This document shows positions 58,688-64,000 of a stretch of DNA of 64,000 nt, one piece after another (positions within the stretch are counted from its first letter, which is position 1; each line of letters starts with the position of its first letter). The translations under genes and the position numbers were made by a program. The DNA is from Hungatella sp. UBA7603 (lineage in GTDB: Bacteria > Bacillota > Clostridia > Lachnospirales > Lachnospiraceae), in contig DLJZ01000027.1 of the NCBI GenBank assembly GCA_002478865.1, positions 137,306 to 201,305 on the forward strand. The letters run 5' to 3'. The notes below the pieces were generated by a model, which was not told where the DNA came from, did not search any database, and saw only the letters and a list, made by a program, of their open reading frames with translations.

Positions 58688-58952
58688 TGGTTAAAACCTC
58701 TCCTTCTGGCCGGTAGGTAACTTTGATATAAGCGGCCACAGAAGGAGCGCCTGCACGAATAGCGATGTGCTGACATTCTTTTATAATATCCATCAGTTCA
58801 TCGTAATCCCCTTCTATGGCAGTCTCAAAGGGACCTACATAATAATTAAGTCCCGTACTTTTGATATAATCTATGACCAGATCTACGATGCGGATTAATT
58901 CCTCATCATTTTTTGCTTCTGGAAGTGTTTGGATTGCTACGCTTGCATTCAT
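58656..58952 (-). CDS. thiamine-binding MTH1187/YkoF-like protein
   Basis: 98 residues of the MTH1187 family (formerly DUF77). It begins NASVAIQTLPEA and has the family segments GLNYYVGPFETAIEGD and YIKVTYRPEG. Related proteins bind thiamine or its hydroxymethylpyrimidine part and often accompany such ABC systems. First gene after the TPP riboswitch. The start at 58952 lies after AAGGAGAG; a 21-codon upstream extension is rejected. Confidence 0.85.
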   Translation of the reverse strand: MNASVAIQTLPEAKNDEELIRIVDLVIDYIKSTGLNYYVGPFETAIEGDYDELMDIIKECQHIAIRAGAPSVAAYIKVTYRPEGEVLTIEKKVTKHHQ

Positions 58953-59017
58953 ATTTTTCTCTCCTTTTTCTAAATTAAAGTGTCCTCTTGCGCTGGAGCG
59001 CAGTTGCTTTAGCAACT

Positions 59018-59048
59018 ATAAAAACCCGCCCGGATATCCGGGCGGGTT
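59018..59048 (-). terminator. riboswitch-controlled terminator
   Basis: AACCCGCCCGG and CCGGGCGGGTT form a very stable stem followed by TTTTATAG on the minus strand. It stands between the TPP aptamer and the first gene and is the likely off-state hairpin. Confidence 0.85.
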
Positions 59049-59063
59049 AACAGGCAAAGCCTG

Positions 59064-59156
59064 AAAGATTCCTACGCTGGCATTATCCAGATCAGGTTAC
59101 AGGGTTTAAAACATTACTGTTTTATCTCAGCCGGATAGGATCCAGCACCCCTTTTT
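59064..59156 (-). ncRNA. TPP riboswitch (THI element)
   Basis: On the minus strand: GGGGTGCTGG, CTGAGA, ACCCT, AACCTGATCTGGATAATGCC and CAGCGTAGGAA, in the order of the TPP aptamer consensus. It precedes a terminator and four genes for thiamine-precursor uptake, so TPP turns the operon off. Confidence 0.95.
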
Positions 59157-59169
59157 AGTTTTCCATGAA

Positions 59170-59198
59170 AGTATACATCGAACCAATAGCAATGTCAA
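59170..59198 (-). promoter_or_regulatory. promoter of the thiamine-precursor operon
   Basis: A perfect TTGACA and TATACT 17 bases apart on the minus strand, ending 14 bases before the aptamer. Confidence 0.75.
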
Positions 59199-59329
59199 GT
59201 TAACAGGTTACTCATCTAATAAGTTTTGCATGCCCGATAAACTGATTCCCAGGGTGGACATATTATGTAAAAAAGCGGAAGTCGTTTTAGATATTCTTCT
59301 TTGATTTCCTCACCATATGATAAACTTTA

Positions 59330-59944
59330 TTACTTTTTGACGGTTGCTGTCACTTTAGACCAGTGCAGCAACGCCAGTGCCCCGATATCTGGGTCATACA
59401 TCTTACCAAGATTTTTTTTAATTTCTTCATAGCAGTAATCTAAGGTATAGGCTTTTCGGTAGCCACGGTCAGAGGTCATGGCATCTATGGAATCGCAGAT
59501 GGCTATAATCCTTGCTCCAAGTGGAATTTCTTTTCCCTTTAAACCACTTGGATATCCTTTTCCGTCATAGCTCTCATGATGGTAAAGAACAATATCCTTT
59601 AATTCATTTAAATGCCTGGATTTGCTTAATATATCGGCGCCCGTCTTGGGATGTTTTTTTATGGCTTCCCATTCTTCTTTTGAAAGCCTGTCCGGTTTAT
59701 TTAAGATTGCATCCGGAACACCTATCTTACCAATATCATGAAGGTGAGCCGCAACATGAATCTTATCCACCTCAGCTTCAGTAAGCCCCAAAATCTCAGA
59801 AAGGGCCAGCGCCATTTCGCTGACCCTTTGAGAATGCCCGGCTGTATAAGGGTCTTTTGCATCCAGTGCACTTACAATACACTCGATGATTTCATGATAA
59901 TCAATCCCATCATAGCTTAGCTCAAATCTGGCTTCTATATTCAT
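59330..59944 (-). CDS. HD-GYP domain protein, probable c-di-GMP phosphodiesterase
   Basis: 204 residues, nearly only an HD-GYP domain. All motifs of an active enzyme are seen: H in YTAGHSQRVSEM, HLHDIGKIGVPD, KHPKTGADIL, YHHESYDGKGYPSGLKGKEIPLGARI and CDSIDAMTSDRGYR. No sensor or receiver domain is attached; residues 1-15 are short. It follows the Fur-like gene by 44 bases, with a DtxR-type box in the gap, so it may be regulated by iron. The ribosome binding site (AAGAG) is weak. Confidence 0.85.
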   Translation of the reverse strand: MNIEARFELSYDGIDYHEIIECIVSALDAKDPYTAGHSQRVSEMALALSEILGLTEAEVDKIHVAAHLHDIGKIGVPDAILNKPDRLSKEEWEAIKKHPKTGADILSKSRHLNELKDIVLYHHESYDGKGYPSGLKGKEIPLGARIIAICDSIDAMTSDRGYRKAYTLDYCYEEIKKNLGKMYDPDIGALALLHWSKVTATVKK

Positions 59945-59965
59945 ATTTTTATTTACTCTTATTTA

Positions 59966-59983
59966 AGTTAGCATTGGCTAACC
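59966..59983. promoter_or_regulatory. candidate DtxR-type operator in front of the HD-GYP gene
   Basis: GGTTAGCCAATGCTAACT on the minus strand. The feo operator reads GGTTAGCATATACTAACC, with the same 18-base layout (GGTTAGC, four to five bases, CTAAC). It lies 22 bases before the HD-GYP start codon, after the stop codon of the Fur-like gene. Confidence 0.5.
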
Positions 59984-59988
59984 ATTGA

Positions 59989-60480
59989 TTAGTAACATCC
60001 GGCCTGTTCACATTCACAAGGCTTTACGGAAATAGACGCAATCTTTTGATTGCTTAAATAACCACAAGCAGAAAGTCCAGCCCGAACAACCAGATTCCAG
60101 TTTTTTGCGGATAAATTATAAGTAGTTTCATCGTCAAGGACTACGGTACATGCATTTTCCATGGCGCAGGTTTCCGAATAGGCAATTTTATACATGTTCT
60201 TTCTGCTGATGGCACCAATTTCCTCTAACACATTTACCATGCGATAGACGGTAGCGGCACCAATGCTTTCATCAACCTTTGATGCTTTATAATATATCTC
60301 TTTACAACTGGAACACTCATGTCCTAGGATGATATCCAGCAGCGTGAGGCGCTGTTTTGTTATTCTGCATCCCTTTTCCTTCAGTCGTTCAATAATAAGT
60401 TCCTTCTGCATTCTTGATGTATGATAGCTTCTGGAGTCAGTCACTTTTCTTTTTTCACTGATCATGTTGCGATTTTCCAT
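59989..60480 (-). CDS. Fur family-like regulator with atypical C-terminal domain
   Basis: 163 residues. The N-terminal Fur DNA-binding domain is intact (residues about 24-95: KGCRITKQRLTLLDIIL, SCKEIYYKASKVDESIGAATVYRMVNVLEEIGAI). The C-terminal half lacks the HxHHDH-type metal site and the CxxC pair; instead it has a stretch with TYNLSAKNWNLVVRAGLSACGYL and ends CECEQAGCY, four Cys in the last 20 residues or so. It may sense iron, metal or redox state through cysteines. In the feo operon, 36 bases after the Cys-rich gene; GGAGG precedes the ATG. Confidence 0.75.
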   Translation of the reverse strand: MENRNMISEKRKVTDSRSYHTSRMQKELIIERLKEKGCRITKQRLTLLDIILGHECSSCKEIYYKASKVDESIGAATVYRMVNVLEEIGAISRKNMYKIAYSETCAMENACTVVLDDETTYNLSAKNWNLVVRAGLSACGYLSNQKIASISVKPCECEQAGCY

Positions 60481-60516
60481 TATGGCACCTCCGTTTACTG
60501 GTCTTGATAGGGTTAC

Positions 60517-60654
60517 TTAGCTACAATGTCCACCGCAATCCTTGCATGATTGACCGCACTGGATAGACTTTCCATTTTTCTTATCACGAATCAGGCTTTT
60601 AACTGCTAATGTCACTCCGCCGATTACAATGAATAAAACAATAATTGTTCCCAT
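60517..60654 (-). CDS. FeoB-associated Cys-rich membrane protein
   Basis: 45 residues: MGTIIVLFIVIGGVTLAVKS as a membrane helix, then a basic stretch and a tail CGQSCKDCGGHC with five cysteines including the last. This is the known small Feo partner in Firmicutes. It is too short for many gene finders. GGAGAG lies before the ATG, and it follows feoB by 64 bases with a hairpin in the gap. Confidence 0.9.
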   Translation of the reverse strand: MGTIIVLFIVIGGVTLAVKSLIRDKKNGKSIQCGQSCKDCGGHCS

Positions 60655-60674
60655 GAATACTCTCCTTATATATC

Positions 60675-60698
60675 GAGCCTGCACTTACATGCAGGCTC
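60675..60698 (-). other. intercistronic hairpin between feoB and the Cys-rich gene
   Basis: GAGCCTGC and GCAGGCTC, 8-base loop. On the minus strand no T tract follows, so it may be a processing or stability element. Confidence 0.4.
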
Positions 60699-60718
60699 TT
60701 TATTTCGTGTACCGCGAC

Positions 60719-62896
60719 TTATTTGGCGCCTGCTACACTTTTTGATTTTGTTGTCTTATATTCTTTCATTGGTCTAACAAGAAGACCGATAAATCCAATG
60801 ATTAATGCAAATGCTACAAATGTGAAGAATCCGAAGGTTCCAGTGGTGATGAGCGTACCGATCTGGTAAACACAAAGTGCTACCACATAAGCAAGAAGTG
60901 TCTGATATCCAACTGCGTACCAAAACCATCTGGTGTTATTCATCTCTCTTTTAATGGCACCCATAGCTGCAAAACAAGGAGCACAAAGAAGATTAAATAC
61001 CAGGAAGGAATAAGCTGCTACAGAAGTCATACTTCCTGCAAGAGTTCCCCAGATCTCAGTTCCATCTTCCGCTACTTCTGCAAATCCATAAAGGATACCA
61101 AAGGTTCCTACTACGTTCTCTTTTGCGATCAGGCCCGTGATAGCAGCAACGGCTGACTTCCAGTTACCCCAACCAAGAGGGGCAAATAACCAGCTTACGG
61201 TACTTCCTAATGCTGCAAGTACGCTGTGATCAAGTTCTAAGGTATCAAGAAGTCTAAACTGTCCGTCAACCCAACCAAAGTAAGAAGCAAACCATACAAC
61301 GATAGTAGCCAGAAGAATGATGGTACCAGCCTTTTTAATAAAGGACCAGCCACGTTCCCACATACTTCTTAAGATGTTTTCTACGGTTGGCATATGATAC
61401 GCTGGAAGCTCCATAACAAAGGGAGCTGGATCTCCAGAGAAGATCTTTGTCTTTTTAAGAATGATACCAGAACAGATAATTGCTGCAATTCCTACAAAGT
61501 AAGCACTTGGTGCTACCCATGCAGCTCCACCAAACAACGCACCTGAAATCAGAGCAATAATTGGAAGCTTTGCACTACAAGGAATGAATGTGGTTGTCAT
61601 GATTGTCATCTTACGGTCACGATCATTTTCAATGGTACGTGATGCCATAATTCCTGGTACGCCACATCCACTTCCGATTAACATCGGAATAAAGGACTTA
61701 CCGGAAAGGCCAAATTTACGGAAGATACGGTCCATGATAAATGCAACTCTTGCCATATATCCGCAGCTCTCCAAAAAAGCGAGGAATACGAAAAGTACTA
61801 ACATCTGAGGAACGAAACCAAGAACAGCGCCGACACCGGCAACGATTCCGTTAACGATCAAACCCTGAAGCCAGTCTGCACAGCCAATTGCAACTAAAAG
61901 GTTTTCAATCATGACTGGAATTCCAGGTATATCAATACCAAAGAACGTAAATCCATCACCAAAGAGGTTATCATTAGTCCAGTCTGTCGCCCAAGTACCA
62001 ACCGTGGTAACAGACACATAATATACTAGAAACATAACAGCAGCAAAGATAGGGATGGCTAGAAATCGGTTGGTAACGATCTGGTCAATCTTATCTGATA
62101 CTGTAAGTTTATCTCTTTTGCTTCTTGTGTAACACTCCCCTATAATAGAAGAGATGTAGGTATACCTCTCATTGGTAATAATACTTTCTGTATCATCATC
62201 CATCTCACGTTCAATCAGAGTGATCTCCTCAGATACATCAGGAACTTTTTTAAGCTGACTTTCAATCTTTTCGTCTTTTTCTAAAAGCTTAATTGCAAAG
62301 AAACGCTTTTGTTCCTCTGGAACATCGTTTCCTAATTTATCCTCAATGGAATCCAATACACTTTCCACTTCTGCCTGGAATTTGTGAACTGGAATTATAT
62401 TCTTCTTTTTATTTGCAACCGCAATTGCCTTTTCAGCCGCCTGCTGGATACCTGTTCCCTTTAATGCGGAGATTTCCACTACTTCACAACCAAGTTTTTG
62501 ACTTAGTTTTTCGATATGTATCTTGTCTCCATTTTTCGCAACGATATCCATCATGTTAATCGCCATGATGACTGGAATGCCCAACTCCATAAGCTGGGTA
62601 GATAAGTAAAGGTTACGTTCAATGTTGGTTCCGTCTACAATGTTAAGGATGGCATCAGGACGCTCTCCAATCAAATAGTTTCTGGCAACTACTTCTTCCA
62701 ATGTATAAGGAGAAAGGGAATAAATTCCTGGAAGATCCATGATGATAACATCTTTATGGCCTTTTAATCTTCCTTCTTTCTTCTCAACAGTAACTCCGGG
62801 CCAGTTCCCCACAAACTGATTTGATCCCGTAAGCGCATTAAACAGCGTCGTCTTTCCGCAGTTTGGATTTCCTGCTAATGCAATCTTAATTGACAT
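60719..62896 (-). CDS. feoB: ferrous iron transport protein B
   Basis: 725 residues, usual size. The N-terminal G domain has GNPNCGKTT (9-17), NWPGVTVEKKEG and DLPGIYSL (54-61); the NMMD guanine motif follows. The membrane part includes two Gate segments such as LIGSGCGVPGIMASRTIEN and PCSAKLPIIALI. It imports Fe2+ under anoxic conditions. Third gene of the feo operon, 72 bases after feoA. Confidence 0.97.
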   Translation of the reverse strand: MSIKIALAGNPNCGKTTLFNALTGSNQFVGNWPGVTVEKKEGRLKGHKDVIIMDLPGIYSLSPYTLEEVVARNYLIGERPDAILNIVDGTNIERNLYLSTQLMELGIPVIMAINMMDIVAKNGDKIHIEKLSQKLGCEVVEISALKGTGIQQAAEKAIAVANKKKNIIPVHKFQAEVESVLDSIEDKLGNDVPEEQKRFFAIKLLEKDEKIESQLKKVPDVSEEITLIEREMDDDTESIITNERYTYISSIIGECYTRSKRDKLTVSDKIDQIVTNRFLAIPIFAAVMFLVYYVSVTTVGTWATDWTNDNLFGDGFTFFGIDIPGIPVMIENLLVAIGCADWLQGLIVNGIVAGVGAVLGFVPQMLVLFVFLAFLESCGYMARVAFIMDRIFRKFGLSGKSFIPMLIGSGCGVPGIMASRTIENDRDRKMTIMTTTFIPCSAKLPIIALISGALFGGAAWVAPSAYFVGIAAIICSGIILKKTKIFSGDPAPFVMELPAYHMPTVENILRSMWERGWSFIKKAGTIILLATIVVWFASYFGWVDGQFRLLDTLELDHSVLAALGSTVSWLFAPLGWGNWKSAVAAITGLIAKENVVGTFGILYGFAEVAEDGTEIWGTLAGSMTSVAAYSFLVFNLLCAPCFAAMGAIKREMNNTRWFWYAVGYQTLLAYVVALCVYQIGTLITTGTFGFFTFVAFALIIGFIGLLVRPMKEYKTTKSKSVAGAK

Positions 62897-62968
62897 ACTC
62901 TACCTCTTTCTGCCTGTCAGCACTAATTTGTATGGTATTAGTTTTACCTAACTCATGTGTAAAAAAAA

Positions 62969-63187
62969 TTACTCAACTACAATCATCTCAGCATCAGCCT
63001 TACGAAGGGATAACTCGTATCCTCTTACGGTAACTTCAACCGGATCTCCAAGTGGTGCGACTTTCCTTACAAAGATGTCAACGCCTTTTGTGATGCCCAT
63101 ATCCATAATTCTTCTCTTTATTGGACCCTCACCAGTCAGCTTGGTTACCTTGACTGTTTTTCCGCATGGAATTTCCTTTAATGTCAT
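62969..63187 (-). CDS. feoA: ferrous iron transport protein A (second copy in operon)
   Basis: 72 residues, one SH3-like FeoA domain: IPCGKTVKVTKLTGEGPIKRRIMDMGI, VAPLGDPVEVTVRGYELSLRKADAEMI. It supports FeoB function. It is the copy nearest to feoB, 16 bases after the first. AAGGAG site present. Confidence 0.93.
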   Translation of the reverse strand: MTLKEIPCGKTVKVTKLTGEGPIKRRIMDMGITKGVDIFVRKVAPLGDPVEVTVRGYELSLRKADAEMIVVE

Positions 63188-63203
63188 CTCTTTTTCTCCT
63201 TCT

Positions 63204-63419
63204 TTAGCCTACCAATATTTTATTGGCCATATCTTTTCCGATTGCTACTCTGGAATCTTTAACATTAACGATCATGTTTCCACCAATCTCAGAAACAACG
63301 GTTACAATCCCACCTGTTACAAAACCCAGGTTTTCTAAAAACCGTCTTGTCTCTTCTTTTCCTCCAACCTTGCGGATCACGTTCGGTTCTCCAGCTTTCA
63401 TCATTGTCAAAGGCATCAT
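63204..63419 (-). CDS. feoA: ferrous iron transport protein A (first copy in operon)
   Basis: 71 residues. A divergent FeoA domain: MPLTMMKAGEPNVIRKVGGKEETRRFLENLGF, and IVNVKDSRVAIGKDMANKILV at the end. Two FeoA genes in front of feoB are common in clostridia. First gene of the feo operon; starts with two ATG codons, either possible, behind an A/G-rich site. Confidence 0.9.
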   Translation of the reverse strand: MMPLTMMKAGEPNVIRKVGGKEETRRFLENLGFVTGGIVTVVSEIGGNMIVNVKDSRVAIGKDMANKILVG

Positions 63420-63448
63420 TCGTCATCTTCTTTCTTTATATAATTTTT

Positions 63449-63461
63449 AATGATAATCATT
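63449..63461. promoter_or_regulatory. Fur-type box in the feo leader
   Basis: AATGATAATCATT is a perfect 6-1-6 palindrome and the exact core of the classical 19-bp Fur box. It lies downstream of the feo -10, so binding would block elongation or initiation. Confidence 0.65.
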
Positions 63462-63472
63462 TCCATTTCCTG

Positions 63473-63494
63473 TAGGTTAGTATATGCTAACCTA
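63473..63494. promoter_or_regulatory. DtxR-type operator overlapping the feo promoter
   Basis: TAGGTTAG, six bases, CTAACCTA: a perfect 8-bp inverted repeat like DtxR/IdeR boxes, though the centre is longer than usual. It covers the feo -10. A DtxR-family gene lies divergently 110 bases away. Confidence 0.75.
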
Positions 63495-63507
63495 TGGAAG
63501 TTGTCAA
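63479..63507 (-). promoter_or_regulatory. feo operon promoter
   Basis: Perfect TTGACA and TATACT, 17 bases apart, on the minus strand. The -10 and part of the spacer are inside the DtxR-type operator. Confidence 0.75.
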
Positions 63508-63543
63508 GATTTATTTTGATTTTTTTTATCAATAATATTATAT

Positions 63544-63572
63544 TTGATGTTACAGCGACGGTGTGATATACT
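63544..63572 (+). promoter_or_regulatory. promoter of the DtxR-family gene
   Basis: TTGATG and TATACT, 17 bases apart, on the plus strand, 35 bases before the start codon. Confidence 0.6.
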
Positions 63573-63606
63573 AAAATAACTATTTTAGATTGAGGTGACG
63601 CTAATT

Positions 63607-63966
63607 ATGCATACCAATGAATCATCAGAAAACTATCTGGAAGTCATACTTGTTTTAAGTAAAACTCGCCCAGTAGTACGATCTGTGGATGTGGCGGAAG
63701 AACTTGGCTTTAAAAAATCCAGTGTCAGCGTTGCTATGAAGCATCTGCGAGAACGAAATCACATTACGGTTACAAAAGAAGGATACATCTATCTAACAGA
63801 AGATGGGAAAGCCATTGCTGAGATGATCTATGAGAGACACCAGTTTCTATCTGATTGGCTCGTTACTCTTGGAGTATCTAAAGAGATTGCTGACGAAGAT
63901 GCTTGCCGGATCGAACACGTCATCAGCAAAGAAAGCTTTGACGCGCTGAAAAAACAAATGATCTAA
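63607..63966 (+). CDS. DtxR/MntR-family metal-dependent repressor
   Basis: 119 residues. A winged HTH (residues about 5-60: VVRSVDVAEELGFKKSSVSVAMKHLRE) followed by the metal-binding dimer domain: ERHQFLSDWLVTLGV with His, EDACRIEHVIS with Cys, Glu and His, the usual ligands. There is no C-terminal SH3 domain, as in MntR-type members, and it is shorter than MntR (about 142). It probably represses feo when iron is bound. The start at 63607 lies nine bases after GAGGTG; a GTG four codons earlier is less likely. Confidence 0.85.
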   Translation: MHTNESSENYLEVILVLSKTRPVVRSVDVAEELGFKKSSVSVAMKHLRERNHITVTKEGYIYLTEDGKAIAEMIYERHQFLSDWLVTLGVSKEIADEDACRIEHVISKESFDALKKQMI

Positions 63967-63979
63967 AAAGGACCGATAC

Positions 63980-64000
63980 TGAACTGACCCCCAAAAGTTA
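63980..64000. mobile_element. possible left end of an IS3-family element (window edge)
   Basis: The last 21 bases start TGAACTGACCCCCAAAAGTT, which resembles the terminal inverted repeat of IS3/IS150-group elements in Lachnospiraceae. It lies 14 bases after the repressor gene. No transposase is in the window, so this rests on the resemblance only. Confidence 0.4.

Overview
The window looks like the chromosome of a spore-forming, low-GC, anaerobic Firmicute of the Lachnospiraceae / Clostridium cluster XIVa kind. The reasons are a SpoVAF-like spore germination protein, AddAB, a CIRCE-controlled groESL, a BirA-controlled bioYB, ECF and TPP-riboswitch vitamin uptake, a bacterial GlnRS, a feo operon with the small Cys-rich partner, strong AGGAGG-type ribosome binding sites and AT-rich spacers. 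The species is inferred from gene content only. Most genes lie on the minus strand. There is no rRNA, tRNA, CRISPR array or prophage, and only a possible IS tip at the right edge.

Layout. 1-4.8 kb: addA (cut by the edge) and addB. 5.0-6.9 kb (+): an FMN-bind-like membrane protein and a MATE exporter. 6.9-8.0 kb: a YitT-family membrane protein and, upstream, a free-standing structured small RNA with its own promoter and terminator. 8.2-9.6 kb: the SpoVAF-like gene. 9.7-14.1 kb: guaB, a small membrane protein and groES-groEL. 14.2-18 kb: a LEA-like acidic protein, then a sialidase-like / permease / VOC group. 18.3-21 kb: a Ca2+-type P-ATPase. 21.1-27.6 kb: a four-gene sugar-acid pathway (aldolase, DUF1537 kinase, PdxA-type dehydrogenase, Fe-alcohol dehydrogenase) divergent from a PrpR_N regulator that has lost its sigma-54 contact loop. 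27.6-29.2 kb: bioY-bioB. 29.3-33.2 kb: rhaB-rhaM-rhaA-rhaD for L-rhamnose. 33.3-37.5 kb: aconitase, isocitrate dehydrogenase and a LysR regulator. 37.7-39.6 kb: a large surface beta-helix protein behind OmpR-type direct repeats. 39.8-45.4 kb: a coiled-coil protein, an AraC regulator, a MORN-like membrane protein, a MocR/PdxR regulator and glnS. 45.4-49.4 kb: a glycosyltransferase / PadR / small-protein operon and an L,D-transpeptidase. 49.6-56 kb: an orphan protein, a nucleoside phosphorylase / ECF transporter / NiaR-like operon and a second L,D-transpeptidase. 56.1-59.2 kb: a TPP-riboswitch operon for thiamine-precursor uptake. 59.3-64 kb: an iron operon (two feoA, feoB, Cys-rich protein, Fur-like regulator, HD-GYP phosphodiesterase) divergent from a DtxR-family repressor.

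Most notable points: the iron operon carries both a Fur-type and a DtxR-type operator at its promoter, its third-from-last to last genes include an aberrant Fur-like protein, and a second copy of the same DtxR-type box lies just before the HD-GYP gene, suggesting an iron to c-di-GMP link. The unassigned small RNA, the degenerate PrpR-type regulator with its sugar-acid cluster, and the NiaR-like / ECF / nucleoside phosphorylase operon are the other best candidates for new biology. All functional calls rest on reading motifs by eye; no database search was possible.
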